Positions 28,306-39,229 of a DNA stretch of 64,000 nt are shown piece by piece. Position 1 is the first letter of the stretch; each line of letters starts with the position of its first letter. The notes under the pieces were generated by a model. It ran no database searches. It saw nothing but the letters and a program-made list of their open reading frames with translations, and was not told the origin of the DNA. The position numbers were made by a program, and so were the translations under genes. This DNA comes from Vespa crabro (taxonomy: Eukaryota; Arthropoda; Insecta; Hymenoptera; Vespidae): the NCBI RefSeq assembly GCF_910589235.1, contig NC_060958.1, positions 4,005,242 through 4,069,241 on the forward strand, written 5' to 3'.

Positions 28306-29192
28306 GACAGACAGAGAGAGAAAGAGAGAGAAGAAAGGAGAGGCGGTTCAAGATCGAGTCACTGACTGGTCGGATTCTATTTACGCGATCGATTCTAAGT
28401 TTAGGATCTTTGGCGTGTTCGTTTTCTTCGTTGCCGAACGAATCCTTTGCCGTGGTCACTTAGCGAAGGTCATTGCGACCGAGCGGAAGGTTATTACGAT
28501 AATTTGTATGGAGGTAACGGAAAGAAAAGAATAAAAAAGAAAAAGGAAAATAACGAAGAAGAAAAAGAGAGCGAATCGTTTTCCGATCTAAATTTGGTTT
28601 TTATCGAACAAGTTCTACACCTAATGCCTTATGTAATAATTCGTGAGTAGATATTCTGCTCTTTGAAACATTTAATTGATATCATGAGAATACAAACAAT
28701 GATACATATTTTATGACTACAACAAAGTCGAATAATGTTTCAAGACCATTTTTGTTTATTTTAGAAAAATCTTATCTCCCACGTTTTTTTTCTTTCTTTT
28801 TTTTTTTAACGACAACATCGTAACTGTATTCAGTCGAAAAGTAACATAATAAAACTATCATCGTATGTATTCGTAAAATTATTCTCTTCCTTCGAACATA
28901 AAAACGAGAGTTACGATTACAACTTTTATGATTGGATCGTATCTACACATCAATAATATCAACAATCTTAGTCAGGTTTATTTATATTTTCTATTTACGT
29001 ATTATAACGATCATTATGATGTATATATACCTGTGAGAGTCTCAGACCATATCTGGTGCCACCCAGTACGACGTATCCACCAGCGACGCCTCCTCCGGTC
29101 ACAGCTCTCGCAGCTCCTCCCAACCATCCTCCAAAGCCACTGGCTCCTGTCTTCTCGTTCCCGCCACCCCCGTCTCCGCCGACGCGGGGCAT
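11871..29192 (-). CDS. ARHGEF17: Rho guanine-nucleotide exchange factor, ARHGEF17/TEM4 orthologue, 23 exons, 1817 aa
   Basis: In transcript order the coding exons run from 29192-29031 (exon 1) to 12133-11871 (exon 23); their coordinates are given in the four part entries. Every junction is GT-AG, every phase matches, and the summed length is 5454 nt (1818 codons with stop). Family knowledge: ARHGEF17 proteins load GTP onto RhoA and act on actin, junctions and cell shape; the fly counterpart I have in mind is CG43658. Seen here: an intrinsically disordered N-terminal half (residues 1-931), a DH domain (932-1153), a PH-type domain (to about 1335) and a C-terminal propeller with stretches highly typical of ARHGEF17, such as VWVCNSDGYVGQVC and WLGTEDGCIHVY. 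The start is chosen because an in-frame TGA lies two codons upstream of the ATG. 5' UTR exons further right are likely. Confidence 0.95.
13894..14730 (-). other. ARHGEF17: PH-type domain exons 13-16
   Basis: Exons: 14730-14593, 14492-14398, 14284-14062 and 13985-13894. The first gives a strand-rich stretch with ALFLFSDLLVITSIKRRSG, a classic PH beta-strand segment after a DH domain. The third exon encodes a long helical coiled-coil-like insert (Leu/Gln/Glu-rich, about 70 residues). The fourth has the closing PH helix with a conserved Trp in RASWEESFNEAKQKL. The insert within the PH module fits the family. Confidence 0.88.
15926..17868 (-). other. RhoGEF intron 8 (1.9 kb)
   Basis: AT-rich, with a (GATA)n array, poly-A/AAG-rich stretches near 16740-16860 and a GC-richer patch at 16880-16985. 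No exon-like signal that fits the flanking phase-0 exons was found. Confidence 0.65.
17012..17073. repeat. (GATA)n microsatellite in RhoGEF intron 8
   Basis: About 62 bp of GATA tetranucleotides, followed by a short GA-rich tail. It lies in the intron between exons 8 and 9. Confidence 0.95.
18174..18226. promoter_or_regulatory. Cluster of three CACGTG E-boxes
   Basis: Perfect CACGTG palindromes lie at 18174-18179, 18204-18209 and 18221-18226. They sit about 230-280 bp upstream (minus strand) of the first DH exon. CACGTG is the known core for bHLH factors such as CLOCK/CYCLE and MYC. A role as an internal promoter or enhancer is inference. Confidence 0.45.
18382..18473. repeat. (GA)n microsatellite
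   Basis: About 90 bp of GA/GAAA dinucleotide repeat on the plus strand in RhoGEF intron 7. Confidence 0.95.
19806..19984. repeat. Long (TC)n microsatellite
   Basis: About 180 bp, two TC blocks separated by a short interruption near 19880-19908. Open frames across it are artefacts of the repeat. Confidence 0.95.
23735..23850. repeat. (GA)n microsatellite in RhoGEF intron 4
   Basis: About 115 bp of imperfect GA repeat on the plus strand. Confidence 0.95.
24286..24405. repeat. (TC)n microsatellite in RhoGEF intron 4
   Basis: About 120 bp of imperfect TC repeat, complementary to the GA tract some 450 bp away in the same intron. Confidence 0.95.
26151..26268. repeat. (GA)n microsatellite in RhoGEF intron 2
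   Basis: About 115 bp of nearly pure GA repeat between exons 2 and 3. Confidence 0.95.
27614..27697. repeat. Nested inverted repeat in RhoGEF intron 1
   Basis: An inner perfect 10-bp inverted repeat (AATGGCGTCG at 27648-27657, CGACGCCATT at 27675-27684) sits inside an outer 8-bp pair (ATTCGTGG at 27614-27621, CCACGAAT at 27690-27697). The loop contains a GACGTCA CRE-like core. It lies about 140 bp upstream of exon 2. It could be a small palindromic element or a promoter module. Confidence 0.6.
28238..28333. repeat. (GA)n/(GACA) microsatellite
   Basis: About 95 bp of GA repeat with ACAG interruptions in RhoGEF intron 1. Confidence 0.92.
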
Positions 29193-29217
29193 TCTTCATC
29201 CTTCCCTCACCCTGAAA
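29193..29217 (-). promoter_or_regulatory. 5' UTR edge with splice acceptor and an out-of-frame upstream ATG
   Basis: Read on the minus strand, ATATATTTCAG precedes GGTGAGGGAAGG, a good acceptor, so the first coding exon probably begins at 29215 after a 5' UTR intron. An ATG at 29199-29197 precedes the main ATG (29192-29190) in another frame. The main frame has an in-frame TGA just upstream. Confidence 0.55.
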
Positions 29218-29418
29218 TATATTCGACGTGGCGTTGATTTAAACAATCGACGATCTAGATGACGGACAAACGACAGTAAAATTCAATTTTAAAATCAAAT
29301 TTATTTGCGTTTCACGAAAGATTTCAAATGATCTATAATACTTCCTTAATGAAACTCGTGTGTAGGGCGTGACAAGAATAAATAAATCAAATCGGACTAC
29401 TTAGAACGGGGGGAATGC

Positions 29419-29467
29419 GCGAACGTTCGCAATAATTCACGCAGCTACTCGCACGCACGCGTGCGTG
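29419..29467. promoter_or_regulatory. Two perfect palindromes upstream of the RhoGEF start
   Basis: GCGAACGTTCGC at 29419-29430 and CACGCACGCGTGCGTG at 29452-29467 are perfect 12-bp and 16-bp palindromes in a GC-richer patch about 230-280 bp upstream of the coding start. They may be binding sites near an alternative promoter. Confidence 0.4.
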
Positions 29468-30597
29468 ATAGTGCGTGCTCGGCCTTCTTCGTGACTACTT
29501 GATCGTTTTATACCGATATACACGACCGTAATTCACGACTTCTTTAACAAATTTTCTATATCCTCAAAGAATCTTTTTTCGTTTCTTTCCTTTTTTATTT
29601 ATTTTCTTATTATAAATTCTTATTCCGTAAGAATGACTGATCGATAGGAGAATTATATTTCCCTCGTCGTTTGATTTTCATATTTTTACGTATATTTTAT
29701 ATTATTAATAGTTCGCGAATAGATCGTTGGATTATATCATAACGAATCGTCTAATAACGTCGAATATTTAATAGGAAATTATTTTCTTCAAAAGAATTCG
29801 ACTATTCTCGTGTCTCATCTTTTCTTTCATCTTTTGTCACATTTTCTTTTCTTTTTCGAAATTATCAAACTTCGTAAACATGTTTAATGTATAAGTTATT
29901 GGATTCTTCTATCATATAACTATTCAAAGAGAAGCCACATTACGATCTCGAGATCGTGGAGTCGTAAAAAAAGTAAAAAAATTAAATATCTGAAGCACAA
30001 GCAGAAGAAGACATGTTCCAAATATGTTCGCAAGAAACACGCGACGCCGTCTCTCGATAATGATATGTATCGTTATTCCGGAAGTGCGTGTTATCGTGTT
30101 AAAAATAACATGTACCTAAGTATAGTGGTAACGCACGCGATTTAATGTATATAACTCATAATCGAAATTGAATTAATGAAATCGACGAACGATAACTGCC
30201 ACGCTATATATGATAAGAATCGCACCTACCGTGCCTGTTTCTTGGCTTATGTGTGTATACGTAAAATTATTTAATATTTGATCACTATAGCTTGCGTAAA
30301 ACTTACGTCATTATTTTTAAAGGAATGTGAAGAAAAGGAAGAGAGAGGAGGAGAAGAAGAATAATTCGATAATATCGAATAACCGAAAATACAAGAGAAT
30401 CGTGCACGAGTTAAAATAATTTTCCAAAGTCAATTTCTCCTCGGGGAGATATCTTTTTCAAAGTCCCAAATTCAATTGACCGAAGCACGAATTGAAGCTT
30501 TGCCAGGATTGTATCAAAAATAACGAAAATGAGAAAATTTGATCGTAGGTAGTAGACCATTTCGAAGATATCTTCGTTCATTTCCCCTTTTTTTCCT

Positions 30598-30606
30598 ATC
30601 TCTCTG

Positions 30607-30638
<32 letters not shown>

Positions 30639-30643
30639 CCTCC

Positions 30644-30706
<63 letters not shown>
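30598..30706. repeat. (TC)n microsatellite
   Basis: About 108 bp of imperfect TC repeat. Confidence 0.93.
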
Positions 30707-30710
<4 letters not shown>

Positions 30711-32369
30711 CGTACTTTCATTCGAAGTTAAGAGAAAACCGAAAAAATAAGATCTGCGAATTCCATGGACTCACTCAAGAATCTCTAGTCATCGGCATCA
30801 CGTCGGCACGAGCCACATTCGAACAGACCGAAATTAATTAAATTCAGAACATTCGCGACGCGACGAGTGTACCATTGGAATGTCGTGCTTCTTGTTCGAC
30901 AAAATTGGAATGCACTTTTTTACTTTGATCCAGACAGGTACACGCTTCACATACGTTTACAATGTTTTACATAACTTTTGCGAGACGTGGATACATATTT
31001 ATACTGAAAGGAATTCACTCGATTCTTTTTAGCGATAATAAAGAAAAAAGAGAGAAAGAGAAATGAAGAGAAAAAAATAAAAAAAAAAATAATAAGAATA
31101 AGCTGGTTTCACGCGTTAATTGACAACGAACAGGTTGCATGAACATTGTTATGACTACTTCTCGGCAAAACTTGAAGATAAAGAAGGTACTTTTGAAGAG
31201 AGGTACTTTTTCAACGCGATCGTGACAAACACCGCAAGTACTTATATTCCATTAGTCGCGTTTGTACGAAAGGTAATTCGCGATGCAAATAACCAATAAA
31301 CATTCGCGATGCTTTGTCATCGCAACGAAGTGCAAAGACTATATACACAATGAGGGTGCAATCCGCCGTAGAAGTTTATTTGTTAAACGATAAACTACTT
31401 TGTCGTCTGGGTTGCCAATAAATAGGAGAAGAACATTCTCTTCTCTCGAAATTCCTTAAAAGATCCATGAACTAGTGAATTAAAAGCATGCATATACTTA
31501 TATATACGTGTGTGCACGCGTATGTGTGTAACTATATGTAACAGAATGATAATCAAATTCCACGTATTCCAGATCAAGCTTACTCTTGGCGAATTCCACG
31601 GATGATGCTTCTTTATCTTTGCTGGATGTTGGCAATCTCAGAGATAGGCTATAGATAGAAAAAACGGGGGAAGATATACTAAGCATTTTGACGACGATAA
31701 CGACGAGAACGAACTACTATACTCTTTGTGTTTAATCAAGCGTAAACAAAGAATTCATGACTCTAATTCTTCGGTTAACTCTTCTGTATGCAAACATATG
31801 AACATATATACATAGTTTACACATAAAAGAGTATACATATATATATTTATATATATATGTTTATATATAGAATAGATTTTTTATAAATATAAAATAATTA
31901 CAATGAAGAAATATAAGTAAATAATAACAAAATCAAAAGTAAATTAACAAAAGCGATTTTCTTACCGATAAATGGCGATGAGGCGCTAGGAATAGATCTT
32001 CATGTATTGATGGATCCTTTAGATCCTTCCTCCTTTCACGTTTCTTTCCTCGCGAGAGAAAGACTTTCACGACGCGAACTCTCTCTCTCTTTCTTTTTTT
32101 CTTTCTTTTTTCTTTTTCTCTTTCTTCAAGGACGCGACGTTCTCGATAATTGTCGAAAAATATTTAGGGACACCTTCGAAATGAAGAGATAAAGAAAAGA
32201 AAAAGAAAAAGAAAGAGATATAAAGAAAGGATTTTCAGCTACGAGCTGATTCTCTCAACGGTGGAAAGCAAGATGCCACCTTGGTGAAAGCCTCCACGAA
32301 GAAGAGGCTCCCTCGGCGCGGCGAGTGCCGCTCCCGCTAAGCGGAAGATTATCTAAATAGAGTCTGTGC

Positions 32370-32504
32370 CACACAAGAGAGAAAGAAAGACAGAGAGAGA
32401 AAAAGAGAAAGAGAGAGAAAGAGAGAGAGAGAGAAAGAAAGAGAGAAAGAGAGAAAGAGAGAAAGAGAGAAAGAGAAAAAAAGAGAGAGAAAGAGAGAAA
32501 AGAG
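32370..32504. repeat. (GA)n microsatellite
   Basis: About 135 bp of imperfect GA/GAAA repeat. Confidence 0.93.
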
Positions 32505-33565
32505 GAGGAACGCGCAACGAGCTGGGTATTTATACGTCGTATCTTTCGAGAGCCAAAGGCCGAGAACAAAACAGAATCATCCCTCTGATCTTCGCCAGCT
32601 TCTCCTATGAAATCGTGAAAGTTAATTGTAATAGAAAATTGCAGTACAACTAATGTTCCGATTCTAAAGATTCAAGTCTATATTTTTTTCGTCAGACTTC
32701 CTTCCAGACAAGTTATCTTATACGACTCTCGAAAGACTTTATCATAACGTTTCGAAACGGAAAATCCATTCGTAGACAATGTAGCATCTATGTATATACG
32801 TTCCTCTTAGTGTGAGGAGTACGTTGACCCCGAAACAGTCGGAACTTCTTTCGAATAACGTTCGAAGTATCCGTAAAAGGCGACGTCGAACGTTTCCGGT
32901 AATAACAACTACTTATAATTTCAAGTCTATATAGACTCTAAATGAAACAAGAGATACAATTTTGTTTATCTTTTTCCTTTTTCTCCTTTTTTCTTATTTT
33001 TTATTTTTTTTTTTTTGCTTTTTTTTCAATCTCTTGTTCAAACGTCCTCAAAAAAGAAAAAAGAAAACTATTACACAAATTTTACTCGTTAAACATTCGA
33101 TTTGAACGATCTTTCTCGTACGATAAAATTGTAACTGCATATACGAGTATTAGAAATAATTATTTTCTCTAGTCTTATATGCTCAATTTACGACATTTAA
33201 ACGATAATTTAAAGTCGACGATAACGAACCGATACACTTTCGTGTAAATTTAAAAAGAAAGAAATAACAAAAATGTGCTCGAGGCCATATCGATAAGCTC
33301 ACGAGATATCGTTGGCTGTCTAAATTCGTTCAACGAACGTTCGGAAAGTTTCTTCGAAGGTTGATCGCGTTGAGCAAGCGAGCGGTACGCCTCTAATTAA
33401 GAGCGCAATGATCGCTTTACGCGATTACGGTGGTAGCTCGGTCCGTTAGAGAGCCGGACCGATAAAGAAGTTCGAATTTAGACATTTTTACGCGTCTCGT
33501 GTAGTCAGCTGTCCCGCTATACGTCTGTTCTATACCAACTACCCGCTATACGCCGTCTCTGTCCT

Positions 33566-33629
33566 CTCTCTCTCTCTCTCTCTCTCTGTCCTCTCTCTCT
33601 CTCTCTCTCTCTCTGTCCTCTCTCTCTCT

Positions 33630-33661
<32 letters not shown>

Positions 33662-33698
33662 TACTCTCTCTTGCTCTCTCTCTCCCTCTCTCTCTTTC
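33566..33698. repeat. (TC)n microsatellite with period-like GTCC interruptions
   Basis: TC runs are broken by TGTCC at regular steps in the first half (about 33566-33625), then imperfect TC to 33698. Confidence 0.9.
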
Positions 33699-35365
33699 TA
33701 ATAAGAGATATTTTTCTATTTTCCTTTTCAAATTCGATCGCTTTCCACGCAAAAATGTGGATTTTGTCAAGTTTGTGTATTCAAATGTGAAGAATAAAAT
33801 GTAATTAATAATATATGAGGAATAAAATGATCGAAAAATAAAACGATTCAGTGAAAGATTGAAATACGCTTAAATATTATAGAATGGAATATTTATTTGA
33901 AAATATAATAAAGAGAAAACTAAAAAAAGAAAAGAAACAAGATAAATAGATAGATGTTGATTATGTTCATTCGATTTGTTGACAATCAAAATACACAATT
34001 AAACGTTGGATGAGAAATAAGAAGAAAGGTGAGAGAGACAGATAGATAAATAGACGAAGAGAGAGAGGAGGAGAGAGAGAGAAATATAGGATCATGAACA
34101 GCTTCTTCAGACTTTTATTCTCTTTTCGCACGAAGTACGTAACAAGACGAGGGACATTTTCGAATTTAGCTGTGCCTAGTGAAATTTATTGAGCGGACCA
34201 TGACAAATAGGCAACGTTCATTGCGTTACATAAAACGATAATGCGCCGCGTAGTCTCTCGTAATTGTTTGCTTCATTCGAAGTTGACATTTTCCAGTCCC
34301 ATCAACGAAGTTGAACTTTATAGAACGCTCGGCAGCCACTTTGTATCTATATCGACCTAGTTTTAACAAGAGGTAATAGCAAAGTTCGCCGAGTCTTCGT
34401 CAACGGACTGATATATATAACTGGTAATGATTCTGTTCCTTCGACTCCGGTTAGTTTTGATTCATCGAGGATACTGTTTCACTCGGAAGTGAGAGCAGGT
34501 TGTTGCGTCGAAGAAGAAAATAGAAGAAAATAGACGAATAAGAAATAAGAGGAGAAGAAATCTCAGTTCTAATACGGCCCACGTTGGATGGGACTCTTTC
34601 CTGTCTTCGACTTGTGCCTTTACCATCACAATACCTTTCGTCTATTCTTTTTTTTTATCTCTCTCTCTCTTTTTCTCTTTATCTCTCTCTCTTTTTCTTT
34701 ATCTCTTTATCTCTTTCTTTCTCTTTCTCTTGGAGAGTACGCGCGCGCATCCAGCTTCCGGGATCGTCGGAATCACGGACAAATTTCGCCTTTCTCCGAT
34801 CGCCAACAACTACCAACGATAGATATAACAGAAAAGGGATAGCTATAGTTCTAACGTTCGATGGGTTCGTTCTCTCTTTAAGAAAAAAAATTTACTTTAC
34901 TATTGTCATACATATTATAATGATAAAGACCTAAATGAATAAGTTATACTTACTTTTTTCGCGACAAATTTCCGCGGGATTCGTCCAAGGAATGAGGCCT
35001 ACTCCTACGACGTTAATTTCCATGCGAACTCGTGTGTCTTCGGGTTTTCGTTCGTATTTCGTTTATTTTTTCTTTTTGTTTTTGTTTATTTTCTTTTCTT
35101 TTTTTTATTATTTTCTTTCGATTAGATTTCCTTTTCTCAAATTCGTTTTATAAGTTTATCATTTTATTATTTTTTTCTCCTTTTCTTCTTTGTTTTATAT
35201 TATTTTCTTCCCACGACCGATTCTAATGATGATCTATATGAAAGATACGCAAACGTATTTAAACAATTTGAGGAATTGATATATGATAAATAATAGATCG
35301 ACTCGATCGATTTCTCAAAGATAAATCTTATAACAACGGAACGAAACCTCTTTTTCTTTTTATCT

Positions 35366-35369
<4 letters not shown>

Positions 35370-35448
<79 letters not shown>

Positions 35449-35460
35449 TCTCTCTCTTTC
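35370..35460. repeat. (TC)n microsatellite
   Basis: About 90 bp of nearly pure TC repeat. Confidence 0.95.
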
Positions 35461-36349
35461 TTCGTATCTTCGTTTCGACGTCCTCGTTACGAATGATACG
35501 TAATGCGATCTCTCGAATTGTTGGATCCAAAACGATTCATTTCGAAGGATCACAATACCAGGCAATTAATTACATTTACGAATATCTTCTTTGTTATCAT
35601 AAAAAAAACTTTTTTCACACGATTACGATTTATTGCGAAATGGATTCACTTGAAAAATATTCACAGAGAAAAAGTAACCTCTTGTAGTCTGATTTCTTCA
35701 AAGTAGAATACACCCACGAGAAAGCAGAACTTGGGGAGGTCTTTGAAACGAAGTAAAGTCAGCGTCTCGATCCTTTTATCGACCTTGAGCCACTCGATCC
35801 CCCTTACCCTCGATCGGTCATGATGCTGTTCCAAAACTCACCGTCTCACTCTTTCTTTCTTTTTTCTTTCTTTCTGTTTCTTTTCCTCTCCCTCTCACAC
35901 TTTCTCTCTCTTTCTCTCTCTTTCTTTCTCTCGGTATCTTATTTCGTTCGTAGGGAGAACGAAAGGACGTCGTCCTTTCCTCGAGAGATTTTCTTGGCTT
36001 CTCTCGAACGACTATCTCGACCGGCTACGAAATGTAGGAGGAGGAGATGAAGGTGGAGGAGGAGGAGAAGGAGGAAGAGGAGGAGAAGAGTGCTGTTTTA
36101 GCAGAGAAAGAGATAAAGGTTCGAGTAGGTGCGCGGTTTCTTGGCACAAGAACGATTCGATGAGGAGGAAAAGAAGAAAAAAAAAAAGAAGAAGAAAAGA
36201 GACGGAAGAGGAAGAGAAAGAGGGAAGTGAAGAAATAAGTGGATAAAGATAAAGTGGAGGAGATGGAGGAGGAAACGATAACGATAAAGACGCGAAAACG
36301 TACGCGAAACGGAGGTTTTCGTATGGGTCGCGCGACTAGAAGAGAACTA

Positions 36350-36680
36350 TGAGTTTTTCGTGAGTTCGACTCCAGCTGGGCACGAGACAAGTCTGGTTCC
36401 GCTGTTACTGCTGGTGCTGCTTGTGTTGCTGGTACTCATGCTGGTGTCCGGATTGGACGCAAGAGACCATGGCGCACGCCTATGCAACCGAACCGAGCCG
36501 AGACGTCGAGAAAGAGAATCGCCGAGTCGCGGAATCGAAGTCGAATCGTGCCGTGTCGTACGTACTGTGTCGACGCGAGACGAGAGACGCGGACGTACCG
36601 GCACTGAGGAAAACTTCAACCGTCTCTCCGGAGAGAGAGACCGCGCTGGAGACCCAAAGGGATGGGTCCCCACATAATAT
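36350..36680. promoter_or_regulatory. GC-rich island, likely promoter or 5' UTR exon
   Basis: It is CpG-rich in contrast to the surrounding AT-rich DNA. Frames are open on both strands over about 300 bp, and an ATG in good context lies on the plus strand at 36469. No family is recognisable in any frame. It lies between the minus-strand RhoGEF gene and the plus-strand four-TM gene. A minus-strand donor (GTACGT) exists with exon end at 36599. A 5' UTR exon/promoter of the RhoGEF gene is my preferred reading; an unrelated small coding exon is possible. Confidence 0.35.
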
Positions 36681-38252
36681 ACTTGGAGGGGGATCTCTTA
36701 GTATACCATCTTTCGGATAACTCCAACTAAGACATTCATTGATCATTCTCACGATAGATCTTTCATCAAAATCATTCTTAACGAATAATTTCCTTATCTA
36801 TTTTATTATCATTTTTTTTAATATTTTGTTAATTAATACGATGTTGTTTTCGTTAACTTTATTGAAATTCAATACGCGTAATCTTTTATCGCTTAGCGTA
36901 CGTTCTTATTAACATTTCTACGAACTGATCGTATACATAACCTGATATCCATTCAACGACAACGACATTAATTTCATCGTCTTCCGTTCGTAGCGCTAGC
37001 AGTTTTCATTCGATACATCTCTTTCTTTCTCTCTCTTTCTTTTCTACGTAACGTGCGTGAGTGAGAATATGTATACTCAAAGTGTATCGTGATAGAAAAG
37101 AGTGGGATCATGATATACATGGCCTTGAATAGTTCTCGTGGCGCCAAGTGCATCTCGAATTTGAATCGTTCATACGAAATGCGAAATTTATTTACTATGT
37201 TTAAGAAACGATATGATATAATTTTGATCTAAACATTGATGTTGATTTCGTTTAAGATAATCATTTCCTTTTCTTTTTTTATTATACGATTTTATCATTA
37301 ATTATATAGAAATATCATTCTTGGTTTGTTATAATATCTTCGAGAATAAATTTTATCTATCCATTTTCAAAAGATTTTTTTTCTTTTGCGGCACCAAAAT
37401 GGCTACTCGATGCGGAAACCGCAGGCGCGTAATTCGAAACTATTGAACTACATTTTCTACAGGTTAATCACCGAATGCGAAGCTTTAAGCGGTTTGTATG
37501 CTCATATATGAGATCTTTGTTGCTGTACGACAGACGAACACATTTAAATATTATACATCGAGCTTTATGCTTAATTTTTTGCACGACTATTCTTCGAATA
37601 ACGATGAAGGGATAAATTGAAATATTAAAAGGATTGTACGTACCAAAATACAAAAATTCGCAAGACAATCTGAATCGGTCGACGTCATGACCTTCTTACT
37701 TTATGGAGGGGAGTAGATGGTACGATGACACGACGCCATTAGTAGTACTCTCGTTGACGCGTGCATTACTTTCAATATCATATCTCGAATTATTTCCTCA
37801 TTTGAGAAATCGTTCAATTATTATCTGTGATTTTCTTTGAAGGAGATGCGAATAAATCAAATCAAATCTTCGCGTTTCAAACGACAAGTTTAAGTGACCT
37901 GAAAAAATTTATTCTCAATTAAAGAAGAGAGGTTATCTGTGTCGCACGCGCTTTTACATTGTAAGTTTTGATGATTTTCTATATTCAAATTATACATTAT
38001 ATTTGCGCGCGAATATTTTGATTTAAACGTTATCTTCTGTCATAATATTCAATTTTGTAATGTTTACAATAACTTCAGTTATTGTTTAAAAGTTGGTAAC
38101 TCTGATACGACGACGCCCAACTTTTATGTATAAGTGGGTGGAGCGTTGCTTGCGTTTAGGTTAGGAAGTTAAATGATTAGTGTTTTCGTTGATCAACACG
38201 AGGATGATAGCTGGGATATTATATATTTGAGAGTCTTTGTTTCAGCATCAAA
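36681..38252. other. Intergenic/promoter region before the four-TM gene
   Basis: AT-rich, with GC-richer patches at 37388-37440 and 37675-37770. These contain AAAATGGC and GACGCCATT, cores of the known Pho/YY1 motif. The likely transcription start of the downstream gene is around 38100-38200, and a TTTCAG acceptor directly before its ATG suggests a 5' UTR intron. Confidence 0.45.
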
Positions 38253-39048
38253 ATGACAGTTTTACAATCCTGCTGGTCTCCGTGCATTTGGACAAATAAT
38301 GTCAAAACAGGATCCAAAGTTATTGCATTTTATACAATGGTACATATGAAATATGAATGCAAATTAGTCAGTGATTCATTTCCTTTATGATAGACAATGT
38401 TAATATTTTGTAGGCACTGAGCATTATATTTATTACTTTAATATGCTATCAAATGAACGGTGGAGATTCTACGCAGTTGTACAATCCTCTTTTTGAAGCA
38501 GATATTAGAGGATGTAAGTCTAAAAAATACATATAATGTAATTAAAGAAGGTTTAACAAAAAGATTGTTATTACTTTCAGCGATGCAAGTTATAGGAAGT
38601 TGTTTGATTGTTTACTTTCTACTTCTTACTATTTCTGCTGCTTTAATGATATATGGAATACGCGAAGGTGTAAGAGGATGGCTACTACCATGGTTAATAC
38701 TGTGGTTTATCATTTGCGTTTTCCTCTTAGTATTTGGATTATGGCTATTAGGAGGATATTATATTTATGTAAGTGTAGAAATAATTAATTTCGATAAGAC
38801 ATTCATATTATGATTACTTCTTTTTATAGTTGGACTCTGTATTTGCTACACTATGTATATGGCTTTGGATGTCATACAACGTAAGTAATTCAGATCATGG
38901 TATAAAATTTATTAAATATAGTTTTTTTTTGTGTATTTACATCTGTATGTTTTATCAAATATAGATTTACTGTTGGTTAGTCGTCTACTCCATGTATAAA
39001 GTATTCGAAGAATTACAGTCGCCTAATATTGAACTACTTTGGCCGTGA
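38253..39048 (+). CDS. Four-pass integral membrane protein, 5 exons, 169 aa
   Basis: Exons are 38253-38339, 38414-38513, 38581-38768, 38830-38880 and 38965-39048. All are GT-AG, phases agree, and the total is 510 nt. Four hydrophobic helices are evident: after the N-terminal CWSPCIWTNNVKTGS segment (TM1); VIGSCLIVYFLLLTISAALM (TM2); a Trp/Leu-rich TM3 ending GGYYIY; and a Trp/Tyr-rich TM4. The loop between TM1 and TM2 is short and the C-terminal tail is about 15 residues. The layout and the N-terminal Trp/Cys motif resemble the small insect four-TM families (DUF4728/pasiflora-like or LAPTM-like). I am not certain which, and no function is claimed. Introns are all under 90 bp, in contrast to the neighbouring gene. 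Confidence 0.9.
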
Positions 39049-39223
39049 TAGGTATATTGCAATAATTTATTAGTAAAAAAGTGCCTTTGACTACATACTC
39101 AACACCAAAGTAAGCTGAAATGCTCTACACCTACGTTGTGTTCTTTTTTACTTCGTTTGTGTCTAGTTTTAGGTGTTGTCTCATGATCTATTTCATAAGT
39201 CTTGCCAGAGTGCAAGAACGATT

Positions 39224-39229
39224 AATAAA
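39224..39229 (+). terminator. Candidate polyadenylation signal AATAAA of the four-TM gene
   Basis: It lies about 175 nt after the stop codon. A second AATAAA is near 39702. Confidence 0.5.

Larger units (their letters stand above)
27477..29030 (-). other. RhoGEF intron 1 (1.55 kb)
   Basis: It holds the nested inverted repeat, a (GA)n tract at 28238-28333 and GC-richer patches around 28000-28170 and 28440-28520. No exon of the right phase is evident. Confidence 0.6.
21548..29192 (-). other. ARHGEF17: RhoGEF N-terminal disordered region, exons 1-7
   Basis: Exons: 29192-29031, 27476-26643, 25532-25296, 25210-24670, 23222-22806, 22274-21971 and 21845-21548. These encode residues 1-931. Exon 1 is Gly-rich. 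Exon 2 (278 codons) has poly-Ser, a Pro run, and a Gln/His run around the middle of its second half. Exons 3-6 are rich in Ser, Pro, Arg and acidic residues. Exon 7 carries a conserved-looking segment, RPLRGPYGQMLEAEM, just before the DH domain. The region is biased in composition and no folded domain is evident. In family members the N-terminus binds actin or adaptors, which I cannot confirm here. Introns 1-6 hold large (GA)n/(TC)n tracts. Confidence 0.88.
29218..36340. other. Region upstream of the RhoGEF coding start (probable 5' UTR introns/promoter)
   Basis: About 7 kb without an assembled gene. It contains palindromes at 29419-29467, (TC)n at 30598-30706, (GA)n at 32370-32504, (TC)n at 33566-33698 and 35370-35460, A/T-rich spacer, and polypurine sequence at 36030-36290. 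An 8-bp hairpin stem lies at 33438-33462. One exon-like minus-strand block is at 31584-31648. Most of this is likely intron or upstream DNA of the RhoGEF gene. Confidence 0.55.
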
